From assembly GCA_016214285.1 (NCBI GenBank), contig JACROV010000083.1:1-43799 (forward strand): a stretch of 43,799 bases of DNA. Direction: 5' to 3'. The notes under the pieces were generated by a model, which saw nothing but the letters and a program-made list of their open reading frames with translations, was not told the origin of the DNA and did no database searches. Each line of letters begins with the position of its first letter. Within the stretch, counting starts at the first letter, position 1. Source of the DNA: Candidatus Omnitrophota bacterium (GTDB taxonomy: Bacteria > Omnitrophota > Gorgyraeia > Zapsychrales > Zapsychraceae). Position numbers and translations under genes: made by a program. This document shows positions 19,278 through 27,998 of the stretch, one piece after another.

Positions 19278-21845
19278 CTAACTTTCCTTTTTTTCAATCA
19301 GTTTTTTCAATTCCTGCATCTTATTCATCGCCTCCAGCGGCGTCATGGCATCGAGGTCCATCGAGCGGATGGTTTCTTTGATGGTTTCCGCCATCGGGTC
19401 GACGGGCATGTGGAAGATGTCCAGTTGTTTTTCCGGCGCCTGTTCGCCTTTAAGATTTTCTTTCAAGTCATTTTTCAATTCCAATTGCGTCAATATGTGC
19501 CTGGCGCGGCCGATGATCGCCTTGGGGATGCCGGCCAATTTGGCGACGTAGATGCCGTAGCTGTCGTCGGTCGAGCCGGGGATGATCTTGTGCAGGAAGA
19601 TCACTTCATCTTTCCATTCTTTGACCGCGACGTTATAGTTCCTTACTCCGCTTTTCTTATCAGCAAGCGCCGTTAATTCATGAAAGTGGGTCGCGAAAAG
19701 CGTTCGCGTTTTGGTCGTTTGCAAATGTTCGGCGATCGCCCAGGCGAGGCTTAATCCGTCGTAGGTGCTCGTTCCCCGGCCGATCTCATCAAGGATGATG
19801 AGGCTGCGGTTGGTCATGTTGTTGAGGATGTCGGCGGTCTCGTTCATCTCGACCATAAAAGTGCTTTGGCCTTTGTTGATATCATCGTGCGCGCCGATGC
19901 GCGTAAAGATTTTATCCACGATCCCGACATGGGCGGAGGAGGCCGGGATAAAACTTCCCATCTGGGCCATGATGGTCAGGATGGCGGTTTGCCGGATATA
20001 GGTGGATTTCCCGGACATGTTCGGTCCGGTCAGGACGATAAGATGGTTTTCTTCGCCATCGAGCAGGGTATCATTGGGTACGAAAGAACCGGCGAGTATT
20101 CTTTCAACGACCGGGTGGCGGCCATCTTTGATCTCCAGCAACGTATCATCGGCGATCTCCGGGGCAATGCAGCCCGGCGATTGGGCCAGCACGTGCAGGG
20201 AGTAGAGGGTATCGAGTGTGGCGATCGTTTGGCAAAATTGATGAAGCCGCGCCGAATGCGTCAGGACCTCCTGCTGGATTTCCTGCACGAGCGCGTTCTC
20301 GATCTTGAAGATCTTTTCTTCGGCGGTAAGGATCTTTTCTTCATGTTCTTTGAGCGCGGGCGTGATGTATCGTTCGCCGTTAACGAGCGTTTGTTTGCGG
20401 ATATAATCCTGCGGCGCAAGATGCTGGTTCGCCCTGGTGATCTCGATGTAATAGCCGAAGATCTGGTTGAACCCGACTTTGAGCGAATTGATCCCCGTGC
20501 GTTTGATCTCGTTTTCCTGGAATTTTTTAAGCCACTGCCGTCCGTTTTCTTGCAGGTCCCGCAAGGCATCGAGTTCGGCGTGATACCCCGCGCGGATGAT
20601 TTTGCCTTCGGGATGTGACAGCGGGATGGTGTCATTGACGGCGCGTTCCAGATATTGGCGCAGGTCAGGGATGTCTTCTAAGTCAAAGAGGGCATTACGA
20701 GACACGACGGGGTTGATCGCATTCTGGATCGCGGGCAGAAGCGCTAACGTATTGCGGATCGCTAAAAGGTCTTTGGCGTGGGTGTAGCCGCAGCTTAATC
20801 TTGAAATGTTTTTTTCAAGGTCGGGAACTTTATCGAGAAGATCTTTTAACTGCCGGCAGACTTCAGGGTGGGCGCTTAACACCCGGATAGCATCCTGGCG
20901 TTCGATGATATCCGGCGCGCTTTTGAGCGGATGCGTCAGCCAGAACCGGAACATCCGCCGGCCCAGCGGCGTCAGGGTAGAATCAAGCGTAGCGATGAGC
21001 GTGTCTAATTCCAGGCCGCGCGCGGCCGCCGGGGAAATAAAAACGTAATCGTCGTCGTTGTACAGGGCGATGCGGTCGATGTGCTTGAGCGGCTGCTTGT
21101 TCATCTCCCGCAGGTATTCTAAAAGCGCGCCGGCGCTCGAGGTGGCGCTGGTCAGACCTTCGATGCCAAAGCCATGAAGGTTGTGGACGGCAAAATGTTC
21201 GCACAGTGTTTTTTTGGCGATATCCTGGTTGAATGACCATTCCCCGTAAGGACTTAAGGCGATATTTTTTGCGCGCAAAAGCGGGTATTCGAAAATGGGT
21301 TTGATCTTCGCTTCGGTTTCTTCCCCCTGCGGGTAAACGCATTCATAAATGGGGAGCTTGGCGATCAATTCCGCCAGCCGGCCGTATTCCAGGGGATATT
21401 GGTTCGTCTGGATCGTGCCGCTGACTGGATCGGTGAACGCAACTCCGATATTCTTTTCGTTGGGACTTAAACACAACAGATACCGCGCGTCGCTGTTGTG
21501 CTCATCGAGCCAGGTGCCGGCGGTGATGACCCGGATCACGTCGCGCCGGACGATACCTTTGGCGAGCGCGGGGTCTTCCATCTGTTCGCAAATGGCGACT
21601 TTGTAGCCGGATTTGATGATCCTGGCGATGTAGTTGTCGGCGGCATGATAGGGTACGCCGCACATGGGGATCTTGTTCGAAGAACCTTTGCCGCGGGAGG
21701 TCAAAACGAGATCAAGCGTCCTGGATGCCAGCTTGGCATCGTCGTAAAACATCTCGTAGAAATCGCCGAGACGGAACAACAGGACGCAGTCTTTGTGCTT
21801 CTCTTTGATAGAGCGGTACTGCGCGAGCATGGGGGTTTCGGACAT
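19278..21845 (-). CDS. mutS: DNA mismatch recognition ATPase MutS
   Basis: At 855 residues this is full-length MutS. The N-terminal mismatch-binding GDFYEMF (the Phe-x-Glu wedge) is present. The ATPase has Walker A GPNMSGKST, then DEIGRGTSTYDG and the ATHFHEL switch. The start ATG at 21845 gives the usual short N-terminus (ETPMLAQYRSIK). It recognises mispairs and recruits MutL, whose gene follows 60 bases downstream on the same strand, so the two form a likely operon. No repeat insertions were noticed in it, unlike mutL. Confidence 0.98.
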   Translation of the reverse strand: MSETPMLAQYRSIKEKHKDCVLLFRLGDFYEMFYDDAKLASRTLDLVLTSRGKGSSNKIPMCGVPYHAADNYIARIIKSGYKVAICEQMEDPALAKGIVRRDVIRVITAGTWLDEHNSDARYLLCLSPNEKNIGVAFTDPVSGTIQTNQYPLEYGRLAELIAKLPIYECVYPQGEETEAKIKPIFEYPLLRAKNIALSPYGEWSFNQDIAKKTLCEHFAVHNLHGFGIEGLTSATSSAGALLEYLREMNKQPLKHIDRIALYNDDDYVFISPAAARGLELDTLIATLDSTLTPLGRRMFRFWLTHPLKSAPDIIERQDAIRVLSAHPEVCRQLKDLLDKVPDLEKNISRLSCGYTHAKDLLAIRNTLALLPAIQNAINPVVSRNALFDLEDIPDLRQYLERAVNDTIPLSHPEGKIIRAGYHAELDALRDLQENGRQWLKKFQENEIKRTGINSLKVGFNQIFGYYIEITRANQHLAPQDYIRKQTLVNGERYITPALKEHEEKILTAEEKIFKIENALVQEIQQEVLTHSARLHQFCQTIATLDTLYSLHVLAQSPGCIAPEIADDTLLEIKDGRHPVVERILAGSFVPNDTLLDGEENHLIVLTGPNMSGKSTYIRQTAILTIMAQMGSFIPASSAHVGIVDKIFTRIGAHDDINKGQSTFMVEMNETADILNNMTNRSLIILDEIGRGTSTYDGLSLAWAIAEHLQTTKTRTLFATHFHELTALADKKSGVRNYNVAVKEWKDEVIFLHKIIPGSTDDSYGIYVAKLAGIPKAIIGRARHILTQLELKNDLKENLKGEQAPEKQLDIFHMPVDPMAETIKETIRSMDLDAMTPLEAMNKMQELKKLIEKKES

Positions 21846-21911
21846 GGGGGATGCCTTTAATGATTATTGATGCGAAATTTTAACACAAATTATCGATAAG
21901 AGGAATAGTAA

Positions 21912-22052
21912 AATTCGAAGCACGAAATCCGAAATACGAAACAATACCTCAAATTCAAATGACCCAAAATCATAAACTAGCGGTTTTAATTATTGGAATT
22001 TAGAAATTGGGATCTGTTTCGTGCTTCGAGATTCGGATTTCGGATTTTAGAA
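21912..22052 (+). repeat. Inverted repeat, TTCGTATTTCGG family (copy 1, mutS-pilin gap)
   Basis: Left arm at about 21912-21942 (gaagcacgaaatccgaaata) and right arm at about 22017-22050 (gtttcgtgcttcgagattcg) are imperfect complements around an AT-rich centre. It separates the divergent mutS and pilin genes and belongs to the family also found at 26600, 27556 and 31393. Confidence 0.85.
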
Positions 22053-22059
22053 GAGAATG

Positions 22060-22088
22060 CTTACGCGTCATTTTATCTATGCTATACT
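22060..22088 (+). promoter_or_regulatory. Possible promoter of the pilin gene
   Basis: TATACT at 22083-22088 is a fair -10 box. A weak -35-like TTACGC at 22061 is spaced 16 bases from it. A transcript from here would start almost at the predicted GTG codon, so it would have little or no leader. Confidence 0.35.
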
Positions 22089-22094
22089 TTTATT

Positions 22095-22535
22095 GTGGAT
22101 AATACGCATCTTAAAAAACGGGTGTCCGGCTTTACGATGATCGAGATCATGATCGTTTGCGTCATCATCGGCATTCTGGCCGCTATCGCGTTCCCGAGCT
22201 ACCGGATCCAGATGCTGAAGATCAAGAACCAGGAAGCGATCCGCGCGCTTATGGCCGTCTGGGACGCGCAGAAAGATTATTACCGGGCCACTGGCGCCTA
22301 TGCGGCGATTATGGGGAATCTCGACGTTGAGTTTCCTTCGGGGTTGAAACATTTCAGCGGGCCGAATGTCGTCGCTGGCGATCCGAGTTCCTGCGGCGGC
22401 CCTGCCACGCCGGTCTTGGCGACGGCGGTATCTCTAGCGGAAGGGTATGCCCTCTCTGTATTGGACGACGGACGCGTTGTTTGCTCTCCCTGCGGTGATG
22501 CGCGGTGCACAAAGATGGGATTCCCCGACTGGTGA
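22095..22535 (+). CDS. Type IV pilin-like protein (prepilin)
   Basis: The class III signal is complete: a short basic leader (LKKRVSG) ending in Gly, then FTMIEIMI with Glu at position 5 of the mature protein, and a hydrophobic helix. PilD-type peptidase should cut Gly-Phe and methylate the Phe. Mature length is about 135 residues, typical of minor pilins or pseudopilins. The C-terminal half has four Cys, enough for disulfides. Longer versions starting at 21993 would translate the upstream repeat, so I prefer GTG 22095. The stop overlaps the next gene's ATG, suggesting translational coupling. The secretin at 23903 is a plausible partner. Confidence 0.85.
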   Translation: MDNTHLKKRVSGFTMIEIMIVCVIIGILAAIAFPSYRIQMLKIKNQEAIRALMAVWDAQKDYYRATGAYAAIMGNLDVEFPSGLKHFSGPNVVAGDPSSCGGPATPVLATAVSLAEGYALSVLDDGRVVCSPCGDARCTKMGFPDW

Positions 22536-23530
22536 TGGCGATCGTTCTTCTGGGTTTGGCGTTCATCGTTTATCTGGATGCCCGGATGCTGCGCCAGCTA
22601 TGCTGGCGCAGCCGGAGCAGCGCGCGTTTGTTTAACGACGTATTTATCGTTTCGCCGGTTTTAACCGTCATTATCGCCGGGCTGATCTTGTTTCACCTGG
22701 CCATCGTTGAAAATTCCCCACAGGGCCTGCCGCAGTTTCTTTTTATCGCTTTATTGCCGATCTACCTTCTGCGCCGGATACGGTTTTTAAATTCCGTTGG
22801 TGGCAGGGACAGGCCGCGGCCTGCCCCTACGGAGACCGAAACCCTTGTTTCCGACGCGTATAACGTCATTCTGATCTGGTTTCTGGCCATGGTCGTCATC
22901 GGCGCTTTTTTAAAGAGTGTCGAGCAGATCTTCCCGGCATTTGGCTCCGAAATGGGCCAGCTGCTTCTTTCCGCGGTATTTTCCTCGGCGATCGCGCTTA
23001 TTCTGATCGTCAGGGCGTCGCAAGAATTTTCCGGCCGGGGGTTCCTTTATAATATCGGATTACGTAAAGGCGGGCGATCCGTCGTTGAAGTGTTCGTTGT
23101 CCCGGTACTGACAGGGTTATTTTTTGCCATTGTTTCTTCGCTCATCATCTGGTTGCGTCACGAGCAGCCGGTCACTCCTTTAAGCAAGATCATTGACGCG
23201 ACCGATTCGGTCTGGCTGTTCGCGGTCTTTCTGGCCATGGCGATCCTTGCGGCGCCTTTCATCGAAGAGGTCATTTTCCGCGGGTATTTTTTTCATGTCC
23301 TTAGCCGGGCCAGGGGCGAGCGCTTCGCCATTTACGTGATCGCGCTGGTCTTTGCCTTTCTTCATATCGGGCAATACTGGGGCGACTGGGCCGCGATCGT
23401 GATGGTCATGCTCCTTGGATTTGCCCTTACGATGCTGCGCGCCTGGAGCGGTACGACACTGGCAAGCATTATTGCTCACTACGCATATAACGCCGGGGTG
23501 ACCATTATTCCCTTCTATCTGGTCAAATAG
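22535..23530 (+). CDS. CPBP-family intramembrane metalloprotease
   Basis: Multi-pass membrane protein of 331 residues from ATG 22535, which overlaps the pilin stop (TGATG). The C-terminal half has the CPBP (CAAX protease/bacteriocin-processing) motifs: EEVIFRG, then FLHIG with the second metal ligand, and HYAYN. Members cleave substrates within or at the membrane. Two hairpins lie in frame in the N-terminal half: a 10-base-stem hairpin at 22589-22611, and an 11-base-arm palindrome at 22806-22827 giving an Arg/Pro-rich loop between helices. Both look like inserted repeats. The substrate is unknown; coupling to the pilin is suggestive only. Confidence 0.85.
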   Translation: MAIVLLGLAFIVYLDARMLRQLCWRSRSSARLFNDVFIVSPVLTVIIAGLILFHLAIVENSPQGLPQFLFIALLPIYLLRRIRFLNSVGGRDRPRPAPTETETLVSDAYNVILIWFLAMVVIGAFLKSVEQIFPAFGSEMGQLLLSAVFSSAIALILIVRASQEFSGRGFLYNIGLRKGGRSVVEVFVVPVLTGLFFAIVSSLIIWLRHEQPVTPLSKIIDATDSVWLFAVFLAMAILAAPFIEEVIFRGYFFHVLSRARGERFAIYVIALVFAFLHIGQYWGDWAAIVMVMLLGFALTMLRAWSGTTLASIIAHYAYNAGVTIIPFYLVK

Positions 23531-23542
23531 CTATCATCCTGC

Positions 23543-23571
23543 TTGACAGTTTTGGGTAAATGTATGAGAAT
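23543..23571 (+). promoter_or_regulatory. Possible promoter upstream of the MerR-like gene
   Basis: A perfect TTGACA at 23543-23548 is followed, 17 bases on, by GAGAAT at 23566. The -10 box is weak. It lies just upstream of the palindromes at 23604-23640, so a repressor or activator bound there could act on it. Confidence 0.4.
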
Positions 23572-23603
23572 GCTATCTACTTGGATAGTGCCATAGATTG
23601 GTC

Positions 23604-23642
23604 CCGGATACCCGGGTATCCGGATAACCGGATATCCGGAAC
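23604..23642 (+). promoter_or_regulatory. Double palindrome, likely operator
   Basis: GGATACCCGGGTATCC is a perfect 16-base palindrome. It is followed closely by a second perfect one, CCGGATATCCGG. Both are built on a GGATA/TATCC unit. They lie between the possible promoter and the start of the small MerR-like gene, where autoregulation would be expected. Confidence 0.6.
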
Positions 23643-23653
23643 GTGTCGTAAAA

Positions 23654-23896
23654 ATGAAGAATATCTACCTCCTCAAAGACCTCGCCAAGCTCAGCGGGCA
23701 TTCGACGCACACCCTGAAATACTACCTGCGGCTCGGGCTTTTCAAGGAGATTGGCCGTTCTCCAGCGACGAATTTCCGGTATTTCGACGATACTTCCTGC
23801 GAACGGCTTAAAAGGATACGCCGGCTCCAGAAGGAGAAATATTCCTTAAAAGAGATCTGCGAGCGGCTCCGACGCCTCGAAGAGGGCCGGGATTAG
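23654..23896 (+). CDS. Small MerR-type DNA-binding protein
   Basis: An 80-residue protein made up almost only of the MerR winged helix-turn-helix: YLLKDLAKLSGHSTHTLKYY, then FKEIGR..NFRYFDD and a helix with LKRIRRL. No room is left for an effector domain, and only part of a dimerising helix remains (KEICERLRRLEE). Similar mini-MerR proteins act as local regulators. Strong palindromes directly upstream suggest it controls itself and perhaps the secretin 6 bases downstream, with which it should be co-transcribed. Confidence 0.8.
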   Translation: MKNIYLLKDLAKLSGHSTHTLKYYLRLGLFKEIGRSPATNFRYFDDTSCERLKRIRRLQKEKYSLKEICERLRRLEEGRD

Positions 23897-23902
23897 GTAA
23901 CG

Positions 23903-25387
23903 ATGATGATTAGAAAAAGTGTCTTTATATCGCTGATGGTCATTTTGATCGCGGGCGGGACCCCTGCGGGCCGCGCGCGGGCGCAATCTTTGAACGCGGT
24001 TTCAAACAGCGTCCTGGAAGCGGATGAGCCTGAGGCGAAACCGTCCGCTGAAGTGACTGCCGCGAAAGTCATTAAAACAACACTCGACACACTGGATGTC
24101 CAGGAAATGGACATTAAAGAGGTCCTCAAGAGAATAGCTTTTCAAAGCGGTCTTGAGATCATTTCAGACGAAGATATCAGCGCGCGGGTGACGATCTGTT
24201 TGAAGAACGTCGATGTCTTTGACGCTTTGCGGATCATCCTGGATACTAATGGACTCGCATATAGCCAGGATGTCTCGCCGGCAGCCGCGTCGGCGGGAGC
24301 GCCCGTACCGTCCGGTGCCGTGCATGTGATGACGGCCCGGAGTTTCGAGAGCCGCTTCGGTTATCCGTTCAGCCAGAAGGTCCAAACGAAGATCATCCCG
24401 CTTTCCCACGCGCAGCCTGAGAAGGTAGGCGCGCTTTTGGACAAGATGAAAGGCGCGGCCGGCAAGGTCATTTACAGCGAGGGCACCAGATCGTTTATTC
24501 TCATCGACGCTGCGCAACAGCTCGCGTCCATGAGCGATCTTATCCGGGAGATGGACGTTCCCGTGGAATCTAAAACGTTTGATCTGCGTCACGTAAAAGC
24601 CAAGGACATGGCCGCGCGTATCCAGGAATTCCTGACCAGGAACGTCGGGAGGGTCGAATTCGGTGAGCGTGAAACGATTCTGACCATCGAAGACACGCCG
24701 GCGCGGCTCGTGGAGATCGATAAACGTATTGAAGAACTCGACAAACCCGCCAAGGAGGTTTTTCTTGAGGTGAAGATCCTTCAGATCATCCTCAACGACG
24801 AAAACCGCCAGGGAGTTGACTGGGAGGCGATCGTTTCCGATTATCAGAGTTTTCTTTTCACGGGCTTTGAGGGAAAAGGGACCGGCATTCTAAGCGTGGG
24901 AACTGTTTCGGAAGAAGATTATGTCGTGCTCCTGGATGCCCTGGACACCGTCGGTATGCTTAATACGGTATCGAATTTGAAGATGACGGCGGGTGACGCG
25001 GGGCGTAATGAAATTTTGATCCGGGCCAGGGACTTGCTGGCGGATTTTGAGCCGCAGGAGCCGCAAGAGGGATTGACGGGCAAAACGGAAGTGCTTTATG
25101 GCGTTGGTTCCAGTCTGGGAGATGACGCGCAGATCATGCTGGAGATCCAGCCGCAGGTGCTGGGTGAGTCTGTCGGCGAGAAAAAAGGTCTAACGCTCAA
25201 ACTTCAGGAAGGCACCACGGTTGTCGTCGGCGGGCTGTTCAAGAGCGTTCATGTTGAGGCAACACGCAAGATCCCCTTGCTCGGCGATCTGCCGTTATTG
25301 GGTTTCGCGTTCCGGATGCAGGGGCAGCGCCTGCGGGAAACGGAGATCATCGTCTTTTTAACGCCGAAAGTGATAGTAAAAGAATAA
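23903..25387 (+). CDS. Secretin family protein (type II secretion / type IV pilus)
   Basis: It has a signal peptide (about residues 5-28, ending RARAQS), then a small domain with DIKEVLKRIAFQSGLEIISD typical of secretin/TonB short N-terminal repeats. N-type repeats follow (LRHVKAKDMAARIQEFL), then the C-terminal barrel with LQEGTTVVVGGLF and the signature IPLLGDLPLLGFAF. Secretins form ring channels in the outer membrane through which pilins or secreted proteins pass. At 494 residues it is shorter than most GspD/PilQ but has the complete barrel signature. The central barrel strands look degenerate, so it may be a divergent PilQ. The pilin upstream fits a pilus role. Confidence 0.88.
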   Translation: MMIRKSVFISLMVILIAGGTPAGRARAQSLNAVSNSVLEADEPEAKPSAEVTAAKVIKTTLDTLDVQEMDIKEVLKRIAFQSGLEIISDEDISARVTICLKNVDVFDALRIILDTNGLAYSQDVSPAAASAGAPVPSGAVHVMTARSFESRFGYPFSQKVQTKIIPLSHAQPEKVGALLDKMKGAAGKVIYSEGTRSFILIDAAQQLASMSDLIREMDVPVESKTFDLRHVKAKDMAARIQEFLTRNVGRVEFGERETILTIEDTPARLVEIDKRIEELDKPAKEVFLEVKILQIILNDENRQGVDWEAIVSDYQSFLFTGFEGKGTGILSVGTVSEEDYVVLLDALDTVGMLNTVSNLKMTAGDAGRNEILIRARDLLADFEPQEPQEGLTGKTEVLYGVGSSLGDDAQIMLEIQPQVLGESVGEKKGLTLKLQEGTTVVVGGLFKSVHVEATRKIPLLGDLPLLGFAFRMQGQRLRETEIIVFLTPKVIVKE

Positions 25388-25540
25388 GGTTAAAAGAGGT
25401 TTTAAAATGTTGAGAAAGGTTACAAAAAGTTTCAGGTTACCCAAAGGTTGCAAGAAGATAACGAAACCTTATGCAACTTCAAGAAACCTAAAAACCTTTT
25501 CCAACCTTTTCCAACCTTTTCTAACATTTAGCAACTTAAA
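25388..25540 (+). repeat. Inverted repeat of AACCTTTT type over the amidase N-terminus
   Basis: Copies of aacctttt cluster at 25497-25520. Upstream is the inverted counterpart (atgttgagaaaggttac), with gttgc/gcaac pairs inside. The block looks like an intergenic hairpin, yet the only ATG for the amidase frame lies within it. Confidence 0.7.
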
Positions 25541-26600
25541 CCACTTTCAGTTTTGGCTTTTCGTTCTCTCGTTTGTCCTGTTTACGAGCGGCTGCGCGAC
25601 GGTCCCCGGGGGGCGTATCACGGATTCGCGCAGGCGGATCTATCTGAAAGATCTTTGCGACCGGTATTCGCTCGCCTGGCAATGGGACCATATTTCCCAG
25701 ACGGTGGATCTGAAAATAGACGGCACCGCCGTCCGTCTTCTGATGGGGAGCGACATTTTATTGCTGGGCAAGGAGCAGGTCAAGTTGAACGCTCCTGTTC
25801 TGATCGATCAGAGCTCGGTGATACTGCCGCATGATTTCAGGGCAAAGGTCATGGACAGATTCCCGAATTTATTTACCGCGAAGGCGCCATCGCGATCACG
25901 GGTCACGCGGGTCACGCGCGTGTTCCGCAAGCTCCGGGAAGTGGTCATCGATGCCGGTCACGGCGGCAAAGATCCCGGCGCCATCGGCGTCGCGGGCATG
26001 AAGGAAAAGACGGTCGTCCTTGATGTCGCCCAGCGGCTAGAAAAGTTACTGGAGGCCGCGGGGGTCAAGGTGACGATGACCCGCAAAGACGATACGTTCA
26101 TTTCCCTGCAGGAGCGTACCGAGATCGCCAGCCGGTCCAAGGCGGATCTGTTTATCAGCATCCACGCGAACGCGAGCTCCGCGCGCAGCGTCCACGGCGT
26201 GGAGGCGTATTGTTTGAAGGATTTAGGGACACTTGAGAAAAATGAGGCCCAGCGCCAGGCGAACCATAAATTGATGTTCAAAAATCTGGCCATGGAAAAA
26301 GGTTCTTTGAACCTTGAGGATATCGTTGAGGATATGCTTTATACGCACAAGCAGAGCGTTTCTCCAGCGCTGACGGCAAAACTTGCGGACCGGGTGGCCC
26401 AGACGGCCAAGGCGAATGATCGGGGCGATAAGCAGTCGCGGTTTTTTGTCCTGCGCAACACGTTGATCCCGGCGGTGTTGGTGGAGATCGGTTTCGTGAC
26501 CAATCCTAAAGAGGGGCGGTTACTGAAGACCGGTGATTATCGGCAAAGGATCGCCGAGGGACTGGCGAACGGGATTTTGGGATACGGGGATGGGCGGTAA
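25407..26600 (+). CDS. N-acetylmuramoyl-L-alanine amidase (Amidase_3), predicted lipoprotein
   Basis: The C-terminal half is a zinc amidase: VVIDAGHGGKDPGA (first His), KEKTVVLDVA (Glu ligand), SIHANAS (second His) and VLVEIGFVTNPKE (catalytic Glu). It cuts the bond between MurNAc and the stem peptide in the envelope. A hydrophobic segment ends in LFTSGC, a good lipobox, so it is probably lipid-anchored. The ATG at 25407 places about 45 residues of translated repeat before that signal. The true start may be a non-standard codon nearer 25540, or the repeat has captured the start. A GTCACGCGG tandem at about 25900 sits in the linker before the catalytic domain. Confidence 0.9.
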   Translation: MLRKVTKSFRLPKGCKKITKPYATSRNLKTFSNLFQPFLTFSNLNHFQFWLFVLSFVLFTSGCATVPGGRITDSRRRIYLKDLCDRYSLAWQWDHISQTVDLKIDGTAVRLLMGSDILLLGKEQVKLNAPVLIDQSSVILPHDFRAKVMDRFPNLFTAKAPSRSRVTRVTRVFRKLREVVIDAGHGGKDPGAIGVAGMKEKTVVLDVAQRLEKLLEAAGVKVTMTRKDDTFISLQERTEIASRSKADLFISIHANASSARSVHGVEAYCLKDLGTLEKNEAQRQANHKLMFKNLAMEKGSLNLEDIVEDMLYTHKQSVSPALTAKLADRVAQTAKANDRGDKQSRFFVLRNTLIPAVLVEIGFVTNPKEGRLLKTGDYRQRIAEGLANGILGYGDGR

Positions 26601-26722
26601 AAGCACGAAATTCGAAGCTCCAAACCCGTAAATTCAAGATCCAAAACAACGTTTTGAATTTAGATATTTGGATTTTGTTATTGTTTCGTATTTCGGATTT
26701 CGGATTTCGTGCTTCGGATTTA
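26600..26722 (+). repeat. Inverted repeat, TTCGTATTTCGG family (copy 2, amidase-murI gap)
   Basis: Left arm aaagcacgaaattcgaagct at 26600 pairs with tttcggatttcgtgcttcgg at 26695-26717. A second inner pair surrounds aaaacaacgttttgaattta. It fills nearly all of the gap before murI. Confidence 0.85.
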
Positions 26723-26738
26723 AGAATAGGATACTGAA

Positions 26739-27554
26739 ATGTCTTTAAATTATAGTCCAATCGGTGTTTTTGACTCGGGCCTCGGCGGGTTGACTGTGGT
26801 CAAGGAATTGATCCGGCAGCTGCCGCGAGAGCACATCGTCTACTACGGCGATACCGCGCGCGTGCCCTACGGGACCAAATCCAAAGAGTCCATCATCCGC
26901 TTTTCCCATGAGAACACGCGGATCCTTTTGAAACGCAATGTCAAGATGGTGGTCGTGGCCTGCAATACCTCATCGAGTTACGCGCTTGTCCAATTGCGCA
27001 AGCATTTTCATTTACCGATTGTGGGCGTTATCGATCCCGGCGCGCGCAAGGCGGCGGAGGTGACGCGTAACCGGAAGGTGGGGGTCATCGCCACGCCGGC
27101 GACGGTCAACAGCCGTTCCTACGCCAGGGCCATTTTTCGTTACGACCGCGCGATCCAGGTGTCCAGCCAGGCGTGTCCTTTGTTCGTTCCATTGGTGGAG
27201 GAAGGCTGGCTGCGCAAACCCGTGACCACGGCCGTGGCCCGCGAATATTTGAAACCTTTGCGAAAGACCGGCGTCGACACGCTGGTATTGGGATGCACGC
27301 ATTACCCGTTGCTGAAAAGTGTTCTCAAAGACGTGATGGGCGCGAAGGTGGCCCTGGTCGATTCCGCCACGGAGGTCGCCGCCGAGGTCAAACGCATCTT
27401 GCAAGACAGACAATTGTTGCGTCCGTCCGCCGTCAGGCTCTTCCCCTCAGGAAGACGGGCGCGATACAGCTTTTTGATCAGCGACCGGCCGCAACAGTTC
27501 GAAAAAACGGCCAGGGAGTTTTTGGGGTATAATATCAAAGCAGTTAAGATCTGA
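26739..27554 (+). CDS. murI: Glutamate racemase MurI
   Basis: It makes D-glutamate for peptidoglycan from L-glutamate. GVFDSGLGGLTV at the N-terminus, YGDTARVPYG, the first catalytic Cys in VVACNTSS and the second in LGCTHYPLL are all present. At 271 residues it is normal size. It follows the cell-wall amidase, with only a repeat between, and precedes the queuosine genes. The start ATG at 26739 leaves the usual short lead-in (SLNYSPIGVFDSG). Confidence 0.97.
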   Translation: MSLNYSPIGVFDSGLGGLTVVKELIRQLPREHIVYYGDTARVPYGTKSKESIIRFSHENTRILLKRNVKMVVVACNTSSSYALVQLRKHFHLPIVGVIDPGARKAAEVTRNRKVGVIATPATVNSRSYARAIFRYDRAIQVSSQACPLFVPLVEEGWLRKPVTTAVAREYLKPLRKTGVDTLVLGCTHYPLLKSVLKDVMGAKVALVDSATEVAAEVKRILQDRQLLRPSAVRLFPSGRRARYSFLISDRPQQFEKTAREFLGYNIKAVKI

Positions 27555-27555
27555 T

Positions 27556-27634
27556 GGTTCGTCGTTCGTATCCCGTATCTCGTATTCCGTTGAATGTTTA
27601 CGAAATACGAAACACGGACGACGAGATACGAAAT
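27556..27634 (+). repeat. Inverted repeat, TTCGTATTTCGG family (copy 3, murI-queD gap)
   Basis: Arms cgtcgttcgtatcccgtatc (from 27559) and gacgacgagatacgaaa (to 27633) are near complements and fill the gap. A longer queD reading frame from 27594 only translates this repeat, so it does not mark the start. Confidence 0.85.
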
Positions 27635-27635
27635 T

Positions 27636-27998
27636 ATGTTTGAACTCTCTGTCAAAAGTCACATTGCCTCAGCGCATTTTTTAACAGGATACCAGGGCCG
27701 GTGCAAGAACCTGCACGGCCACACCTGGCATATCGAGGCCGTGATCGCCGGTGATGACCTTGATCCGATCGGCATGGTGGCGGATTTCGCGGGTCTAAAG
27801 AAGCAATTGAACGAATTCTTGATGCCCCTCGACCATGTGTGCCTCAATGATCTGGGGTATTTCAAGCGCAACAATCCGACGACCGAGAATATCGCCAAAT
27901 ATATTTACCAGAATTTTGCCGGGGTGGTCGCGCCGCTAAAGATCAAAAGGGTCCAGGTGTGGGAATCGGAAACTTCGAGCGTGGTGTATTTTGAATGA
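27636..27998 (+). CDS. queD: 6-carboxytetrahydropterin synthase QueD
   Basis: Second step of queuosine precursor synthesis: dihydroneopterin triphosphate to 6-carboxytetrahydropterin, in the cytoplasm. The protein is 120 residues from ATG 27636, normal for the family. Zinc ligands are in SAHFL and NLHGHTW, the catalytic Cys is in GRCKNLHGH, and the WESETSSV end motif is present. It is the first of four clustered preQ1 genes. No folE, which makes the substrate, is in the window. Confidence 0.95.
   Translation: MFELSVKSHIASAHFLTGYQGRCKNLHGHTWHIEAVIAGDDLDPIGMVADFAGLKKQLNEFLMPLDHVCLNDLGYFKRNNPTTENIAKYIYQNFAGVVAPLKIKRVQVWESETSSVVYFE

Noticed and set aside
19866-20618. 250-codon plus-strand frame opposite mutS (and 18600-19274 opposite mutL)
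   Set aside because: Antisense of highly conserved mismatch repair genes, Asp/Gly-rich shadow sequence.
27555-27635. preQ1 riboswitch before queD
   Set aside because: The region is fully explained by an inverted repeat; no aptamer-like C-rich loop and A-rich tail.
27594-27635. Longer N-terminus for QueD
   Set aside because: The added residues translate the adjacent repeat; ATG 27636 matches the family start.
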